Source: an uncultured Spirochaetaceae bacterium (GTDB taxonomy: Bacteria; Spirochaetota; Spirochaetia; Treponematales; UBA12059). Taken from it: a DNA stretch of 44,599 nucleotides. Under the pieces are notes generated by a model. It made no database searches and was not told where the DNA came from. It saw nothing but the letters and a program-made list of their open reading frames with translations. A program made the translations under genes and the position numbers. The stretch spans positions 1 through 44,599 of the forward strand of contig CALKWG010000375.1 in assembly GCA_938004315.1 (NCBI GenBank), read 5' to 3'. Position 1 is the first letter of the stretch; each line of letters opens with the position of its first letter. Shown in pieces: positions 1-8,225 of the stretch.

Positions 1-889
1 GCACCACGCCGGCGTTGTCGGTGAAGACCGAGCGCAGGAAGGGCTTGCGGGGGGCCAGCTCCTCGGTGGTCGCGCGGATGTAGGTCTTGAAGAGCGAGGA
101 GACGGTCTCCGGCCGGCCGCCGTCCTCGGCGTATTCTATGTCGGCGTTGAAGATCTTGTGCTTGCAGTGCTCGCTCCAGGTCTGGGCGACCATCTCTAGC
201 TCCACGTCGCTGGCTTCCGGCGGCAGGCCGCGCGCGCGGCGGGCCTCGGCGGTCTTCGGGTCGGCGTAGTAGGCGCGTAGCGCGCGCAGCTCGGGCAGGC
301 TGAGCGCCAAGAGCCGCTCCGTGGACAGGCGCTCCAGGGCCGCGTCGTCCATGTTCGCCAGGTCGAAGAGCTCTGGCTCGGGCAGATCATGGAGCTCGGG
401 GGCCGGGTAGGCCTCGGGCGGCCGCGCGCCGGCGGCCCATTCGGCGGCCGAGATGACGGTCGCCCGCTGCACGAGGGGGTTATGGAGGAGCGCGGCCGCC
501 CGGGCGGCCGCCTCGGGCGTAAGCTCGCCGTAGAGCAGGTACTGGCGCGCGGTGGCCAGGGGCGGGGCCTCGTCGCCGGAGAGCCGCAGGGCCTCGCGGG
601 CGGTGATGGCCAGGGTGTCGGTGACGCCGGGCTTCCAAGCTACCTCGATAAGCCATGACCAGCCGGCCAAGCCGAGGGCGGCCGCCGCCGGCTCCCCGAT
701 AGCCGGCTCCTGGGCGACGGGGTCTATAAAGCGCGAGCGCGCCCGGTCCGGGGACACGGGCGCGCTCGGTATGATCGCGTCGACGACGGCGACGCCTAGG
801 CTCGCGCCTAAGCGCCGCGACAGCTTCTCGGCCAAGCCGTGGGCCCTGCCGTCCAGGCTTATATCCTTGTAACGTAGCTCTATGCGCAT
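1..889 (-). CDS. purL: Phosphoribosylformylglycinamidine synthase (FGAM synthase), N-terminal part, runs off window
   Basis: This is the N-terminal 296 codons of a purine biosynthesis enzyme that converts FGAR, glutamine and ATP to FGAM in the cytoplasm; the rest lies beyond the left edge. The first ~90 residues look like the PurS-like N-terminal domain found in long PurL proteins. They are followed by GVTDTLAITA and a conserved SEHCKHKIFNADIEY stretch near residue 250, which is the PurL linker/ATP-domain signature (ELEMVAQTWSEHCKHK). The ATG at 889 is chosen because it continues this frame, and a -10 hexamer (TAGTAT) ends five bases before it; no ribosome binding site fits. Family assignment is strong. 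Whether the protein is the large single-chain form or a shorter PurL with fused PurS cannot be decided without the missing part. Confidence 0.88.
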   Translation of the reverse strand, partial: MRIELRYKDISLDGRAHGLAEKLSRRLGASLGVAVVDAIIPSAPVSPDRARSRFIDPVAQEPAIGEPAAAALGLAGWSWLIEVAWKPGVTDTLAITAREALRLSGDEAPPLATARQYLLYGELTPEAAARAAALLHNPLVQRATVISAAEWAAGARPPEAYPAPELHDLPEPELFDLANMDDAALERLSTERLLALSLPELRALRAYYADPKTAEARRARGLPPEASDVELEMVAQTWSEHCKHKIFNADIEYAEDGGRPETVSSLFKTYIRATTEELAPRKPFLRSVFTDNAGVV

Positions 890-894
890 GTCCC

Positions 895-924
895 ATACTA
901 GCAGACGCGCCCGCCGCGCGGCAA
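895..924 (-). promoter_or_regulatory. purL promoter, leaderless type
   Basis: On the minus strand TTGCCG (924-919) and TAGTAT (900-895) are separated by 18 bases. The -10 ends five bases before the purL ATG at 889, so transcription should start at or next to the start codon. The surrounding DNA is almost pure G+C, so an AT-rich hexamer stands out. GC-rich inverted repeats between 905 and 960 without a T-run may help end transcription from the upstream gene. Confidence 0.5.
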
Positions 925-964
925 GCGCCGCCGCGGCGGCGAGCCGCCGCCGCAGGCGGCCGCG

Positions 965-2752
965 TTAATTGAAGAGCCTGATCTCCTCGACCGGATCGCG
1001 ATGGCGCAACTTCACGTACATGGCGCCGGCTGCCCGCTTATAAAAATATCCTGAGGCGTTGTAGTTCTCGAAGCCGGGGTCCATGTTGTAGTTGAGGCCG
1101 TACAGCTGTATGCGGCTGAAAGGCTTGACGCCGTAGAGCGCCAGGTAATGCGAGTAGCCTACCCGGAAACCGGCCTTGAACGTCACGAGCTCGGCGGTCA
1201 CGTCGAGCGTCAGGTCCGGGCTGATCGTCCAAGCCCAGACGCCGGGGCCGAGCTCCTTGAAGAAGCTCGCCGCGCGCGGCAGATAGGGCGATACGGCCGC
1301 CAGCGGATAGAGTTCGGCGGCGGTCAGGCGCGCCCCGGAGGGGACGGCCACGCCGTCGCGCAGGGTGAAGGATCGCGCCGCGCTGCCGTCGGGCCCGGCG
1401 CCGTCGAGTATGGTCTTCACCAGGCTCTGGCCCAGGCCTATATAGACGGGCTTGCCCACGGCCTCGCCCAAGGCGACGAGGACGCGTCCGGCTTCCAGGT
1501 TCAGGGCCGTGTCCGCCTGGCCGTCCGGCCCGGTTACGAGGTAGAAGCCCGATTCGGCCTTGCGCACGGCCGGCGAGAGGACCTTGTCGGCCAGCTCGGT
1601 GACCCGCGCCAGGGGGTTCCTGTCGTCCGGCAGGTAGGCTTTGGCGTCCAGGTAGGCCCTGAGGAGCCGTACCGTGTTGGCCGGCCCGGCCGACGAGAAG
1701 TCGGCGCTCGCGGCGAAGGCCATGGCCTCCTGCGCCAGGGCGTAGGGGGAGCGGTCGAAGAGGAGGCCTATGACGCCCGGCTCGTAGAACAGCTCGGGCG
1801 ACCTGGCCTGCAGCCTCCGCTCGGCCTCCTTGGTGGCCGCCAGGCTGGATTCCTCGAACTCCGCCATCGCGGTAGCGCTGCGGCCGACATAGGGCATGGA
1901 GCGCCAGCTCACGCGGTCTAAGGACCTGGCCCTGACCGCGGCAGCCAGCGAGGCCGCGCGGTCGAAGGCGCCGCGGCGATAGGCCTCGGACATAAAGGCT
2001 ATAAGGCTGGGCTCGTCGAAGGCCAGGCCGCCGCCGGCCTGCCGCCACGAGCCGCCCTCGGCGTCGAGGCGATCGCCGGAGACCCAGGCCCAGGCTTTGT
2101 CCTGCCAGGCGGCCAAGAGGGCCTGCCAGGCCTGCGGATCCATGGGGGCCTGGGCTACGAGGCGCTGCTCGGCCGGCCGGGCCTCTTCGGGCCCGGCGCT
2201 CACGGGCCGGACCCGGCCCCGGTCGGTTTGGAAGGCGAGCCGGCCGGAGGCGTCGGCCGCGAGGCCCCTGATCAGGTAGGGCTTGCCGGCGCTTTCTATC
2301 CTCAGCTGGCCCTCGTCGTTGGGCGGCAGGAGCTTGGTGCCCCGGGCGGCCGAGAAAGGCAGGCTGGCCGAGATGACGGGTATGGGGGTCGAGAGGCCCC
2401 AGTTCGATCCTTGGCCCTCGCCGCGCACGGTCAAGGTCGATCCGTCGTCGAAGCGGATAGAGAAGCCGTCCTGCAGCTGCTCGAAGGAGAGCGGACGGGC
2501 GCTATGGCGCTTGTTGGCCTGGTCCAGGTACTCCAGGGCCTCGCCTTCGGAAAGGACGAGGCGCAGGGCCGTCGACTGGAGCTCCAGCGAGCGTATGCCC
2601 TCCTCCTCGTCCACGATAGCCCGGAGGCTGACGCCCCCGGCGGCCAAGCTCACCGGTCCCGCGGAGGGGAACTGCAGGAGGACGAGGGCGACGAATGCCG
2701 CGATATATCCGAGCGTTACGATCAAGCCTTTGCCGAAAGCGCCGATTCTCAT
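965..2752 (-). CDS. Conserved periplasmic/membrane-anchored protein of unknown function
   Basis: A 595-residue protein I cannot assign to a named family. It begins with a positively charged N-terminus and one hydrophobic segment (residues ~8-30) that serves as an uncleaved anchor or signal peptide. The rest is soluble and probably extracytoplasmic. Residues ~35-200 look beta-rich, and ~230-420 helical with many Ala/Arg. The C-terminus is rich in aromatic residues (YSHYLALYG, YGLNYNMDPGF, YNASGYFYKRA). No catalytic motif or cysteine cluster is visible. It is upstream of purL in the same orientation with a 75-base gap and divergent from the TPR lipoprotein gene. The length and low complexity of motifs suggest a lineage-specific envelope protein. 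The ATG at 2752 follows a good promoter but no ribosome binding site. Confidence 0.75.
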   Translation of the reverse strand: MRIGAFGKGLIVTLGYIAAFVALVLLQFPSAGPVSLAAGGVSLRAIVDEEEGIRSLELQSTALRLVLSEGEALEYLDQANKRHSARPLSFEQLQDGFSIRFDDGSTLTVRGEGQGSNWGLSTPIPVISASLPFSAARGTKLLPPNDEGQLRIESAGKPYLIRGLAADASGRLAFQTDRGRVRPVSAGPEEARPAEQRLVAQAPMDPQAWQALLAAWQDKAWAWVSGDRLDAEGGSWRQAGGGLAFDEPSLIAFMSEAYRRGAFDRAASLAAAVRARSLDRVSWRSMPYVGRSATAMAEFEESSLAATKEAERRLQARSPELFYEPGVIGLLFDRSPYALAQEAMAFAASADFSSAGPANTVRLLRAYLDAKAYLPDDRNPLARVTELADKVLSPAVRKAESGFYLVTGPDGQADTALNLEAGRVLVALGEAVGKPVYIGLGQSLVKTILDGAGPDGSAARSFTLRDGVAVPSGARLTAAELYPLAAVSPYLPRAASFFKELGPGVWAWTISPDLTLDVTAELVTFKAGFRVGYSHYLALYGVKPFSRIQLYGLNYNMDPGFENYNASGYFYKRAAGAMYVKLRHRDPVEEIRLFN

Positions 2753-2760
2753 AGGAGCCG

Positions 2761-2789
2761 ATACTATACGTTTCGGGCCGCTTTGCCAA
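2761..2789 (-). promoter_or_regulatory. Promoter of the 965-2752 gene, near-leaderless
   Basis: TTGGCA (2789-2784) and TAGTAT (2766-2761) are spaced by 17 bases on the minus strand. Only eight bases separate the -10 from the ATG at 2752, predicting a 5' leader of zero to two bases. Confidence 0.6.
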
Positions 2790-2822
2790 CGGAGCGTCGC
2801 GACTGATCGTCGCGTCGCGCCG

Positions 2823-2861
2823 TTGATTAAAGGAGCCCGTTGCGGCTAGGGTGTAACCCTA
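2823..2861 (+). promoter_or_regulatory. Possible promoter with overlapping palindrome upstream of TPR lipoprotein gene
   Basis: TTGATT (2823-2828) and TAGGGT (2847-2852) are 18 bases apart. The -10-like hexamer forms the left arm of a perfect inverted repeat, TAGGGT-GTA-ACCCTA (2847-2861), which could be an operator. The start codon at 2889 has a GGAG 7 bases upstream, so this transcript would be leadered. The -10 match is weak. Confidence 0.35.
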
Positions 2862-2888
2862 CCGAGCCAGCGCATTTTCGGAGTAACG

Positions 2889-4328
2889 ATGGAACGACGA
2901 CATATTCGAATCGCCCGAGCGGCGGCTTTCGCCTCGGCGACCGCACTCGCCCTCTTCGCCGCCTCCTGCGCCGTCGCGCCGCCGCGCCCGACCCCGCCCG
3001 AGCCTATCGTCGAGCCGGCGGTCGAGCCGAGCCCGGAGGAGAAGGCCAGGCTCGAGCTGGAGGCTATCCACGGCCTCCTGTCCGGCGGGCGTATGGACGA
3101 GGCCCTCGGCCGCCTGGAGGCCTTGGCTGCCGCGTGGCCAGAGAACCGCGATTATCCGCTGCTCAGGGCGTCCATCCTCCTGTCCATGGATCGGCTCGGC
3201 GAGGCGCGCGCGCTGGCCAGGGCCGCGGCCGACGGACTCGAAGCCCGGGAGGCCTTGCCCGCGCTCCTATTGCAATCCGAGATCGAGCGCTTCGCCGGCG
3301 ACGCGCGCGCCCAGCGCGCCATCCTGGATCAAATCCTTACGGTCGACCCCCGGCATGCGGAGGCGAACGTCTCGATGGGCGGCCTCCATTACGACGCCAA
3401 GAACTATCGCGCGGCCGAGGAAGCCTACCGCACGGCCTTGGCCGCCGCGCCCGACTTCCCCGACGCGCTCGTGGGCCTGGCGCGCGCCCAGTTTAGGCGC
3501 GGCGACCAGCGCGGGGCCTTGGCCAGCCTGGACCGCGCCGTCGCCGCCGCCCCGAACGACGCCATCGTGCGCCTGGATCGCAGCCGCGTGCTCTACGAGC
3601 TCGGCCGCTACGCCGAGTGCGAGGCGGAGCTCGACGAGGCCATCCGCCTGGCCCCGCAGTCGGCATGGACCTACCTGGAGCGCGGCATCCTCTATTTCGA
3701 TACCGGCCGCGCGGCCTTGGCCGAGGCGGATCTGTCTAAATCCATCGAGCTTAACGCTTCGTACTTCCTTCCCTATGTTTACCGGGCTAGCATACGCGAG
3801 CAGGCCGGCCGCGACGAGGAGGCCCTGGCCGATTATGCGCAGGTGGCTAGGCTCCAACCCGACTATTGGTTCTCGTTCGAGTCGATCGGCGCGCTCAATT
3901 ACCGGCTCGGCCGCTGGCAGGAGGCCCACGCCGCCTTCGACAAGGCCGCCGCCGCGACGCCGAACCACCCCGAGTACTACGTGGCGGCCGGCGTCTCTCT
4001 GCTTCGGGCCGGCCAGGCGCGTGCGGCCAAGGACTACGCGTCCAGGGCCCTGCCCAGGATCAACCGCGAGACCTACCCCGGCTACTGGCTGGCCATGCGC
4101 CTGGTCTTCGACCAGACGGACATGAGCTCGGAGCTGGAGCTCCAGATCAACCGCACGCGGAGCTTGGATACCAAGGCGAGCCTCCTCTATTACCTGGGCG
4201 CGTATTGGGTCGGGCGCGGCAGGGCCGAGCTAGGCATGCGCTTCATTCAGATGTCGTACGACGAGAACCGCGTCGGCACCGTAGAGCGCCGCCTGGCGGA
4301 GGCCGATTTGAAGAGGCTGGGGCAGTAG
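2889..4328 (+). CDS. TPR-repeat lipoprotein
   Basis: A 479-residue predicted lipoprotein. The signal peptide ends in a lipobox (LFAASC, Cys27), followed by a Pro/Glu-rich linker (residues ~30-55). The remainder is a long run of tetratricopeptide repeats with typical spacing of small and aromatic residues, such as A.LGRLEALAAAWPEN, EANVSMGGLHYDAKNY and GRWQEAHAAFDKAAAATPNHPEY. TPR arrays are protein-binding scaffolds; in the envelope of Gram-negative bacteria they often support outer-membrane assembly or secretion. The partner is not visible here. The gene is separated by one base from the following TraB-like gene, whose GTG start suggests translational coupling. Start at 2889 is supported by GGAG upstream and the intact signal peptide. 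Confidence 0.85.
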   Translation: MERRHIRIARAAAFASATALALFAASCAVAPPRPTPPEPIVEPAVEPSPEEKARLELEAIHGLLSGGRMDEALGRLEALAAAWPENRDYPLLRASILLSMDRLGEARALARAAADGLEAREALPALLLQSEIERFAGDARAQRAILDQILTVDPRHAEANVSMGGLHYDAKNYRAAEEAYRTALAAAPDFPDALVGLARAQFRRGDQRGALASLDRAVAAAPNDAIVRLDRSRVLYELGRYAECEAELDEAIRLAPQSAWTYLERGILYFDTGRAALAEADLSKSIELNASYFLPYVYRASIREQAGRDEEALADYAQVARLQPDYWFSFESIGALNYRLGRWQEAHAAFDKAAAATPNHPEYYVAAGVSLLRAGQARAAKDYASRALPRINRETYPGYWLAMRLVFDQTDMSSELELQINRTRSLDTKASLLYYLGAYWVGRGRAELGMRFIQMSYDENRVGTVERRLAEADLKRLGQ

Positions 4329-4329
4329 C

Positions 4330-5505
4330 GTGGCCGACACGGTAACCAAGCTCGAGCTGGCCGGCCGGACGGTCGTCCTCGTCGCCACCGCCCACGTCTC
4401 CCAGGAGAGCGTCGACGAGGTGGCCGCCGTGATAGCCGCCGAATCGCCCGACCGCGTCTGCGTCGAGCTGGACGAGGCGCGCTGGCGCTCCATCAGCCAG
4501 GCCGACGCGTGGCGGAAGACCGACGTCGTCAAGGTCATCAAGGAAGGCAAAGCCTTCCTCCTCCTAGCCAACCTGGCCCTCTCGTCGTTCCAGCGGCGCA
4601 TGGGCGCCGACGCCGGCGTGAAGCCGGGCGCCGAGATGGTCGCCGCCGTCCGCGCCGCCGAGGCCGCCGGCATCCCCTATAGCTTCTGCGACCGCGACGT
4701 CCAGACCACCCTGCGCCGCGCCTGGGGCGCGTCCAACTTCTGGAACAAGGCTAAGCTCCTCGGTCAGCTCGTGGAGAGCGCGTTCTTCGGCGAGGAGCCG
4801 AGCGCCGAGGATATCGAGAGGCTCAAGGAGCGCTCGGAGCTGGATCAGATGATGGGCGAGCTGGCCGACTACCTACCCGGCGTCAAGGAGACCCTGATCG
4901 ACGAGCGCGACCGCTACCTTGCGGCTAAGATCTGGGCCGCGCCCGGGGATCGCCTCGTGGCGGTGATCGGCGCCGGGCACGCGCCGGGCGTCGAGGCTTG
5001 GCTCCGCCGCATGGCCGCCGGCGAGGCCGGCGTCGACGTGTCGGAGCTCGATAGGCTCCCCAAGCCCGGTCTCTTCGCCCGCTCGGCCGGCTGGCTAGTG
5101 CCGGCCGTCATCGTCGGTTTGATAATGTTAGGATTTGTTAACTCTGGTGCAGAGGCGAGCCTAGCCTTGGTCCTCCGCTGGGTCGCCCTGAACGGCACCC
5201 TGGCCGCCGTCGGCAGCCTGCTCTGCCTGGCCCATCCCCTGACCGTACTCGTCTCCTTCGCCGCCGCGCCTATCGCCACCTTGAACCCGCTCGTGGCGGT
5301 AGGGCTGTTCTCCGGCGTCACCGAGGCCTGGCTTAGGAAGCCGCGCGTCGAGGATTTCCAGACCCTGGCCGACGACGCGACGAGCCTCCGCGGCTTCTAC
5401 CGCAACAAGGTGACGCATATCCTGCTCGTGTTCTTCCTCTCGAGCCTAGGCGGCGCGATAGGCAACTTCGTCGCCATCCCCATCCTCGCCGGCGGCGCGT
5501 TCTAG
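4330..5505 (+). CDS. TraB/PrgY-family membrane protein
   Basis: A 391-residue protein of the TraB/PrgY (TIKI-related) family. The N-terminal ~230 residues contain the family hallmarks: VLVATAHVSQESVDEV near residue 20 (the GTAHVS-type motif), VCVELDEARW near residue 45 with the conserved Glu, and VIGAGHAPGVEAW near residue 215 (the GxGH motif). These histidine and glutamate positions are the putative metal ligands of the fold. The C-terminal ~150 residues hold three to four hydrophobic segments interrupted by a charged loop (TEAWLRKPRVEDF), consistent with membrane anchoring. Enterococcal PrgY limits pheromone signalling, but the function in this organism is unknown. It starts with GTG one base after the TPR gene stop, so the two are probably co-translated. 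Confidence 0.82.
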   Translation: MADTVTKLELAGRTVVLVATAHVSQESVDEVAAVIAAESPDRVCVELDEARWRSISQADAWRKTDVVKVIKEGKAFLLLANLALSSFQRRMGADAGVKPGAEMVAAVRAAEAAGIPYSFCDRDVQTTLRRAWGASNFWNKAKLLGQLVESAFFGEEPSAEDIERLKERSELDQMMGELADYLPGVKETLIDERDRYLAAKIWAAPGDRLVAVIGAGHAPGVEAWLRRMAAGEAGVDVSELDRLPKPGLFARSAGWLVPAVIVGLIMLGFVNSGAEASLALVLRWVALNGTLAAVGSLLCLAHPLTVLVSFAAAPIATLNPLVAVGLFSGVTEAWLRKPRVEDFQTLADDATSLRGFYRNKVTHILLVFFLSSLGGAIGNFVAIPILAGGAF

Positions 5506-5542
5506 GCGCCGGCCGCCGTCGCGGCCCCCTCGGCCGGCGGCC
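5506..5542. terminator. GC-rich inverted repeat between convergent genes
   Basis: GGCCGCCG (5511-5518) pairs with CGGCGGCC (5535-5542) around a 16-base loop that can fold further. It lies exactly between the convergent TraB-like and response regulator genes, so it may end transcription from both sides. There is no T-run, so it is not a canonical intrinsic terminator. Confidence 0.35.
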
Positions 5543-6262
5543 TCAGGGCTCGAAGCGGTAGCCGAAGCCGCGGACGGTCACGATCCAACGGGGATCGGCC
5601 GGGTCGTCGCCCAGCTTCTGCCTGAGGGACGAGACGTGCACGTCGACCGTACGGCTGGCCACGTCGGAGCCGTAGCCCCAGACTTCGTCCAAGAGCCGCT
5701 CACGCGAGAGTGTCTTGCCGGGGTGGGCGGCGAGGAAGCAGAGGAGCCGTTGCTCCTGCACCGTCAGTGGCAGGCGTAGCCCCGCCTTCCGAACCTCCGC
5801 GCGGTCCTCGTCTATCTCGACGTCCCCGAAGCGTATGATCGCGGCGCCCCGGTTCCCTGGCGCCCCCGCCTGGTCGGCCCAAGGCGCGTCCTTGGCGGCC
5901 CGGCGTAGGAGCGCCTCGACCCGAGCCAGGAGCTCCATTGAATCGAAGGGCTTGGGTAGGTAATCGTCGGCGCCGAGCTTAAGGCCCACGACGCGCTCGG
6001 GCACGGTCGCCCGCGCCGTCAGCACGAGGACGGGCCTGCCGTCGCCCCGGGCACGCAGCTCCTTAAGGAGCTCTAGGCCCGAGCCGCCGGGCAGCATGAG
6101 GTCGAGCAGGGCCAGCTCCCAGCCGCCATCGGCGAGCGCGGCTCGCCCGGCGTGGAAATCCCCGGCGTGCGCGACGGCGTAGCCCTCCGAGGCCAGGAGG
6201 TCGCTTAGCGTCAGGACGAGCCCCGGCTCGTCCTCTACCAAGAGGACCGTGCGTCCGCTCAT
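5543..6262 (-). CDS. OmpR-family response regulator
   Basis: A 239-residue two-component response regulator. The receiver domain (residues ~4-118) has the acidic pair E10/D11, the phospho-acceptor D54 in LLDLMLPG, and the Lys in LPKPFD. The C-terminal winged helix (residues ~140-235) shows the OmpR/PhoB pattern: LTVQEQRLLCFLAAHPGK, RTVDVHVSSLRQKL and TVRGFGYRFEP. The ATG at 6262 overlaps the stop of the upstream histidine kinase gene by four bases, so kinase and regulator are made together. A divergent tripartite export operon begins about 160 bases beyond the kinase start, which makes it the likely target. GTAAA direct repeats in that interval (8127-8151) fit the way this family binds DNA. 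Confidence 0.92.
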   Translation of the reverse strand: MSGRTVLLVEDEPGLVLTLSDLLASEGYAVAHAGDFHAGRAALADGGWELALLDLMLPGGSGLELLKELRARGDGRPVLVLTARATVPERVVGLKLGADDYLPKPFDSMELLARVEALLRRAAKDAPWADQAGAPGNRGAAIIRFGDVEIDEDRAEVRKAGLRLPLTVQEQRLLCFLAAHPGKTLSRERLLDEVWGYGSDVASRTVDVHVSSLRQKLGDDPADPRWIVTVRGFGYRFEP

Positions 6263-8064
6263 ACGTAGCTCCTGAACGACAGCTCCACGCCCAGGCCCCC
6301 TCCCGCGGGGTGGACGAGCCGGGCGTCCCCGCCGAAGAGGCGGGCCGAGCGCCTGGCCAGGTAGAGGCCTATGCCGGTGCCCGGCGAGCCGGAGGCCAAG
6401 GCTCCCGAGCCGCGGTAGAAGGGCTCGAAGACGCGGCGCCGCTCGTCCCGCTTGATGCCCGGCCCTTCGTCGTCGCAGCGCAGGATCGCGTACTTCCGGC
6501 CGCCGCGGCGCTCCTCCCAGGCGCGGACGCGTATGCGGCCGCCGGCATAGCGCACGGCGTTGCCTATGACGCCCTGAATCGCGGCGGCTACGAGGGGCCG
6601 CGAGCCGTCGGCCAAGGGGCGCACGCCGCCGGGAGCGTCGAGCTCCAACTCGATCGTCGCCCCCCGCTCGCTCGCCAGGGGGGCGAGCGCGGCGGCGGCC
6701 TCCCGCGCCAGCTCGCCTAGGTCCAAAGCCTCGCCGCGCCCGTGCCGGCCCGATCCGTCGCCCGAAGCCTCGAGCCCGGCTACGAGGAGGAGCCGCTCCA
6801 CCGAGTCGGCCAGGCGGCGCGACTCGCGGGCTACCGCTTCGCCGTAGGCGCCGACCCGATCCGGGGCGACGATGCCCTTGGCCAGGTTCTCGCCGGCGGA
6901 CAGCGCGACGGCGATGGGCGTCTTCAGCTCGTGGGTAACGCTGGCTACGAAGGCGCGCTCGCGCGCCGCCAGCTCGCGGGTGCGTCTGGCCGTCCAATAG
7001 AGGGCTATGATGCAGCCGTACAGCAGGGCCAGGAGCCCCGCCGACCACGACGCGGACAGACGGGCGTCGCGCAGCGCGGCCTCCGCCAGGGGTAGGCCGC
7101 GGCGATACAGCTCCAGGCTCCAAAATCCGCGCGCGTCCATGATCTGGAATCGGTAGCGATCGATGAGGGCGGCCGGCGATCCATCATCCGGCCCCGGCAG
7201 GCGCCGTATCTCGACGCGGGTCCCGGGAGGAAGCTCGGGCGGGGCTAGCTCGAGCGCCGCGCGTCCGCCGCTAGGCGCGCCGTCCGGCGGGCTTTCGATG
7301 CCGCCGGCGAAGCTCAGGTAGAAGCGGGGCAGGTCGAAGCGGCCCGAATCGCGGACGAGGGGCCGCGAGAAATCGGGGCGCTCGCGCTCGGACGGGACGG
7401 TCCCTATGCGGACGCCGCCTTGGGCGTCGCGCAGGACCAGGCCGTAGTCTGAGAAGGCCGTCCCGCAGCCGAAGTAGGTCTCGCTGAGCTCGGCCATAGC
7501 GGCGTGGAGCGCCGCCTCGTCTATCAGGGCGACGACGAGGCCGGCCCCCCACGAGCGACTCGCCCCCTGATCGGCCGGGTCGCGCTCCCCGCGGAAGACC
7601 ACCGAGCGCGCCAGGAACATAGTCTGGCCGACCACGCTCTCATCGCCCGAATAATGGCCGAGCACGCCCGCCGCCTCCGCGGCGTCGGCCCTGCCGCTCG
7701 CGTCGACGATCAGGCTCGCGCTCGTGGCGCCGCCCGCCCTGCGCTCGACTAAATAGAGCGAGCGTAGGAGGCCGGGCCAGCGGGCTAGGGTCCGATAGGC
7801 CTCGAGCGCGGCGACGGCCGCGGCCCGCGGCGACTCACCCCGCTCGTTGCGGCGAGACAGCAGGCTGTCGAATAGCGATAGCTCCAAGTCCAGGTCGAAG
7901 GCCAAGCGGTCGGCCTGGTTCATGAGCGCCGCCAGGCTACGCTCCGCGTCGGCGTACGCCGCCTTCGTGAACGCGTCCGAGAGGGCGAACCACGAGGCCG
8001 CGACTATAGGAAGGAGGAGGAGTATGAAGAGCGCCCCGGCGCGGGGCCTGCCTACGGTTATCAC
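6259..8064 (-). CDS. Sensor histidine kinase
   Basis: A 601-residue membrane kinase. A first transmembrane helix (residues ~11-29) and a second (~339-358) bracket a ~310-residue extracytoplasmic sensor domain of no recognised type. There is no obvious HAMP domain; a short basic linker leads to the H-box ASVTHELKTPI (phosphorylated His378). The N-box (GVIGNAVRYAGG) and G-boxes (DDEGPGIKRDE, GTGIGLYLARR) of the ATPase domain follow. The start is GTG at 8064, placed six bases after the extended -10 TGGTATAGT, with no ribosome binding site. It overlaps the response regulator gene by four bases. Divergence from the export operon suggests it senses a substrate or envelope stress relieved by that pump; this is inference. 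Confidence 0.9.
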   Translation of the reverse strand: MITVGRPRAGALFILLLLPIVAASWFALSDAFTKAAYADAERSLAALMNQADRLAFDLDLELSLFDSLLSRRNERGESPRAAAVAALEAYRTLARWPGLLRSLYLVERRAGGATSASLIVDASGRADAAEAAGVLGHYSGDESVVGQTMFLARSVVFRGERDPADQGASRSWGAGLVVALIDEAALHAAMAELSETYFGCGTAFSDYGLVLRDAQGGVRIGTVPSERERPDFSRPLVRDSGRFDLPRFYLSFAGGIESPPDGAPSGGRAALELAPPELPPGTRVEIRRLPGPDDGSPAALIDRYRFQIMDARGFWSLELYRRGLPLAEAALRDARLSASWSAGLLALLYGCIIALYWTARRTRELAARERAFVASVTHELKTPIAVALSAGENLAKGIVAPDRVGAYGEAVARESRRLADSVERLLLVAGLEASGDGSGRHGRGEALDLGELAREAAAALAPLASERGATIELELDAPGGVRPLADGSRPLVAAAIQGVIGNAVRYAGGRIRVRAWEERRGGRKYAILRCDDEGPGIKRDERRRVFEPFYRGSGALASGSPGTGIGLYLARRSARLFGGDARLVHPAGGGLGVELSFRSYV

Positions 8065-8070
8065 GAGCCT

Positions 8071-8079
8071 ACTATACCA
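8071..8079 (-). promoter_or_regulatory. Extended -10 of the kinase/regulator operon, leaderless type
   Basis: TGGTATAGT on the minus strand is a TGn-extended -10 element. Six bases separate it from the GTG start at 8064. A convincing -35 is not visible at 17 bases, as expected for extended -10 promoters or activated promoters. Confidence 0.5.
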
Positions 8080-8126
8080 TGCCCGGCCGTCAGGGGCCGT
8101 AGCCGCGTGGCTCGGACGGCCCTTGT

Positions 8127-8151
8127 TTTACGTCGTTTACAAAGCCTTTAC
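8127..8151. promoter_or_regulatory. Three GTAAA direct repeats, candidate response-regulator binding site
   Basis: The minus strand reads GTAAA-N6-GTAAA-N4-GTAAA (plus-strand TTTAC at 8127, 8136 and 8147). The repeats lie in the AT-rich part of the divergent interval between the kinase/regulator operon and the export operon. OmpR-family regulators bind such direct repeats about one helical turn apart, and CpxR uses GTAAA-N5-GTAAA. The likely binder is the neighbouring response regulator. Confidence 0.5.
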
Positions 8152-8225
8152 CCGGTCTTCACCACCGGCCGCGGCGTCGGCGCTATCCTCTGCCCATGGA
8201 AACCACCGGGGATCGAGGAGCGACT

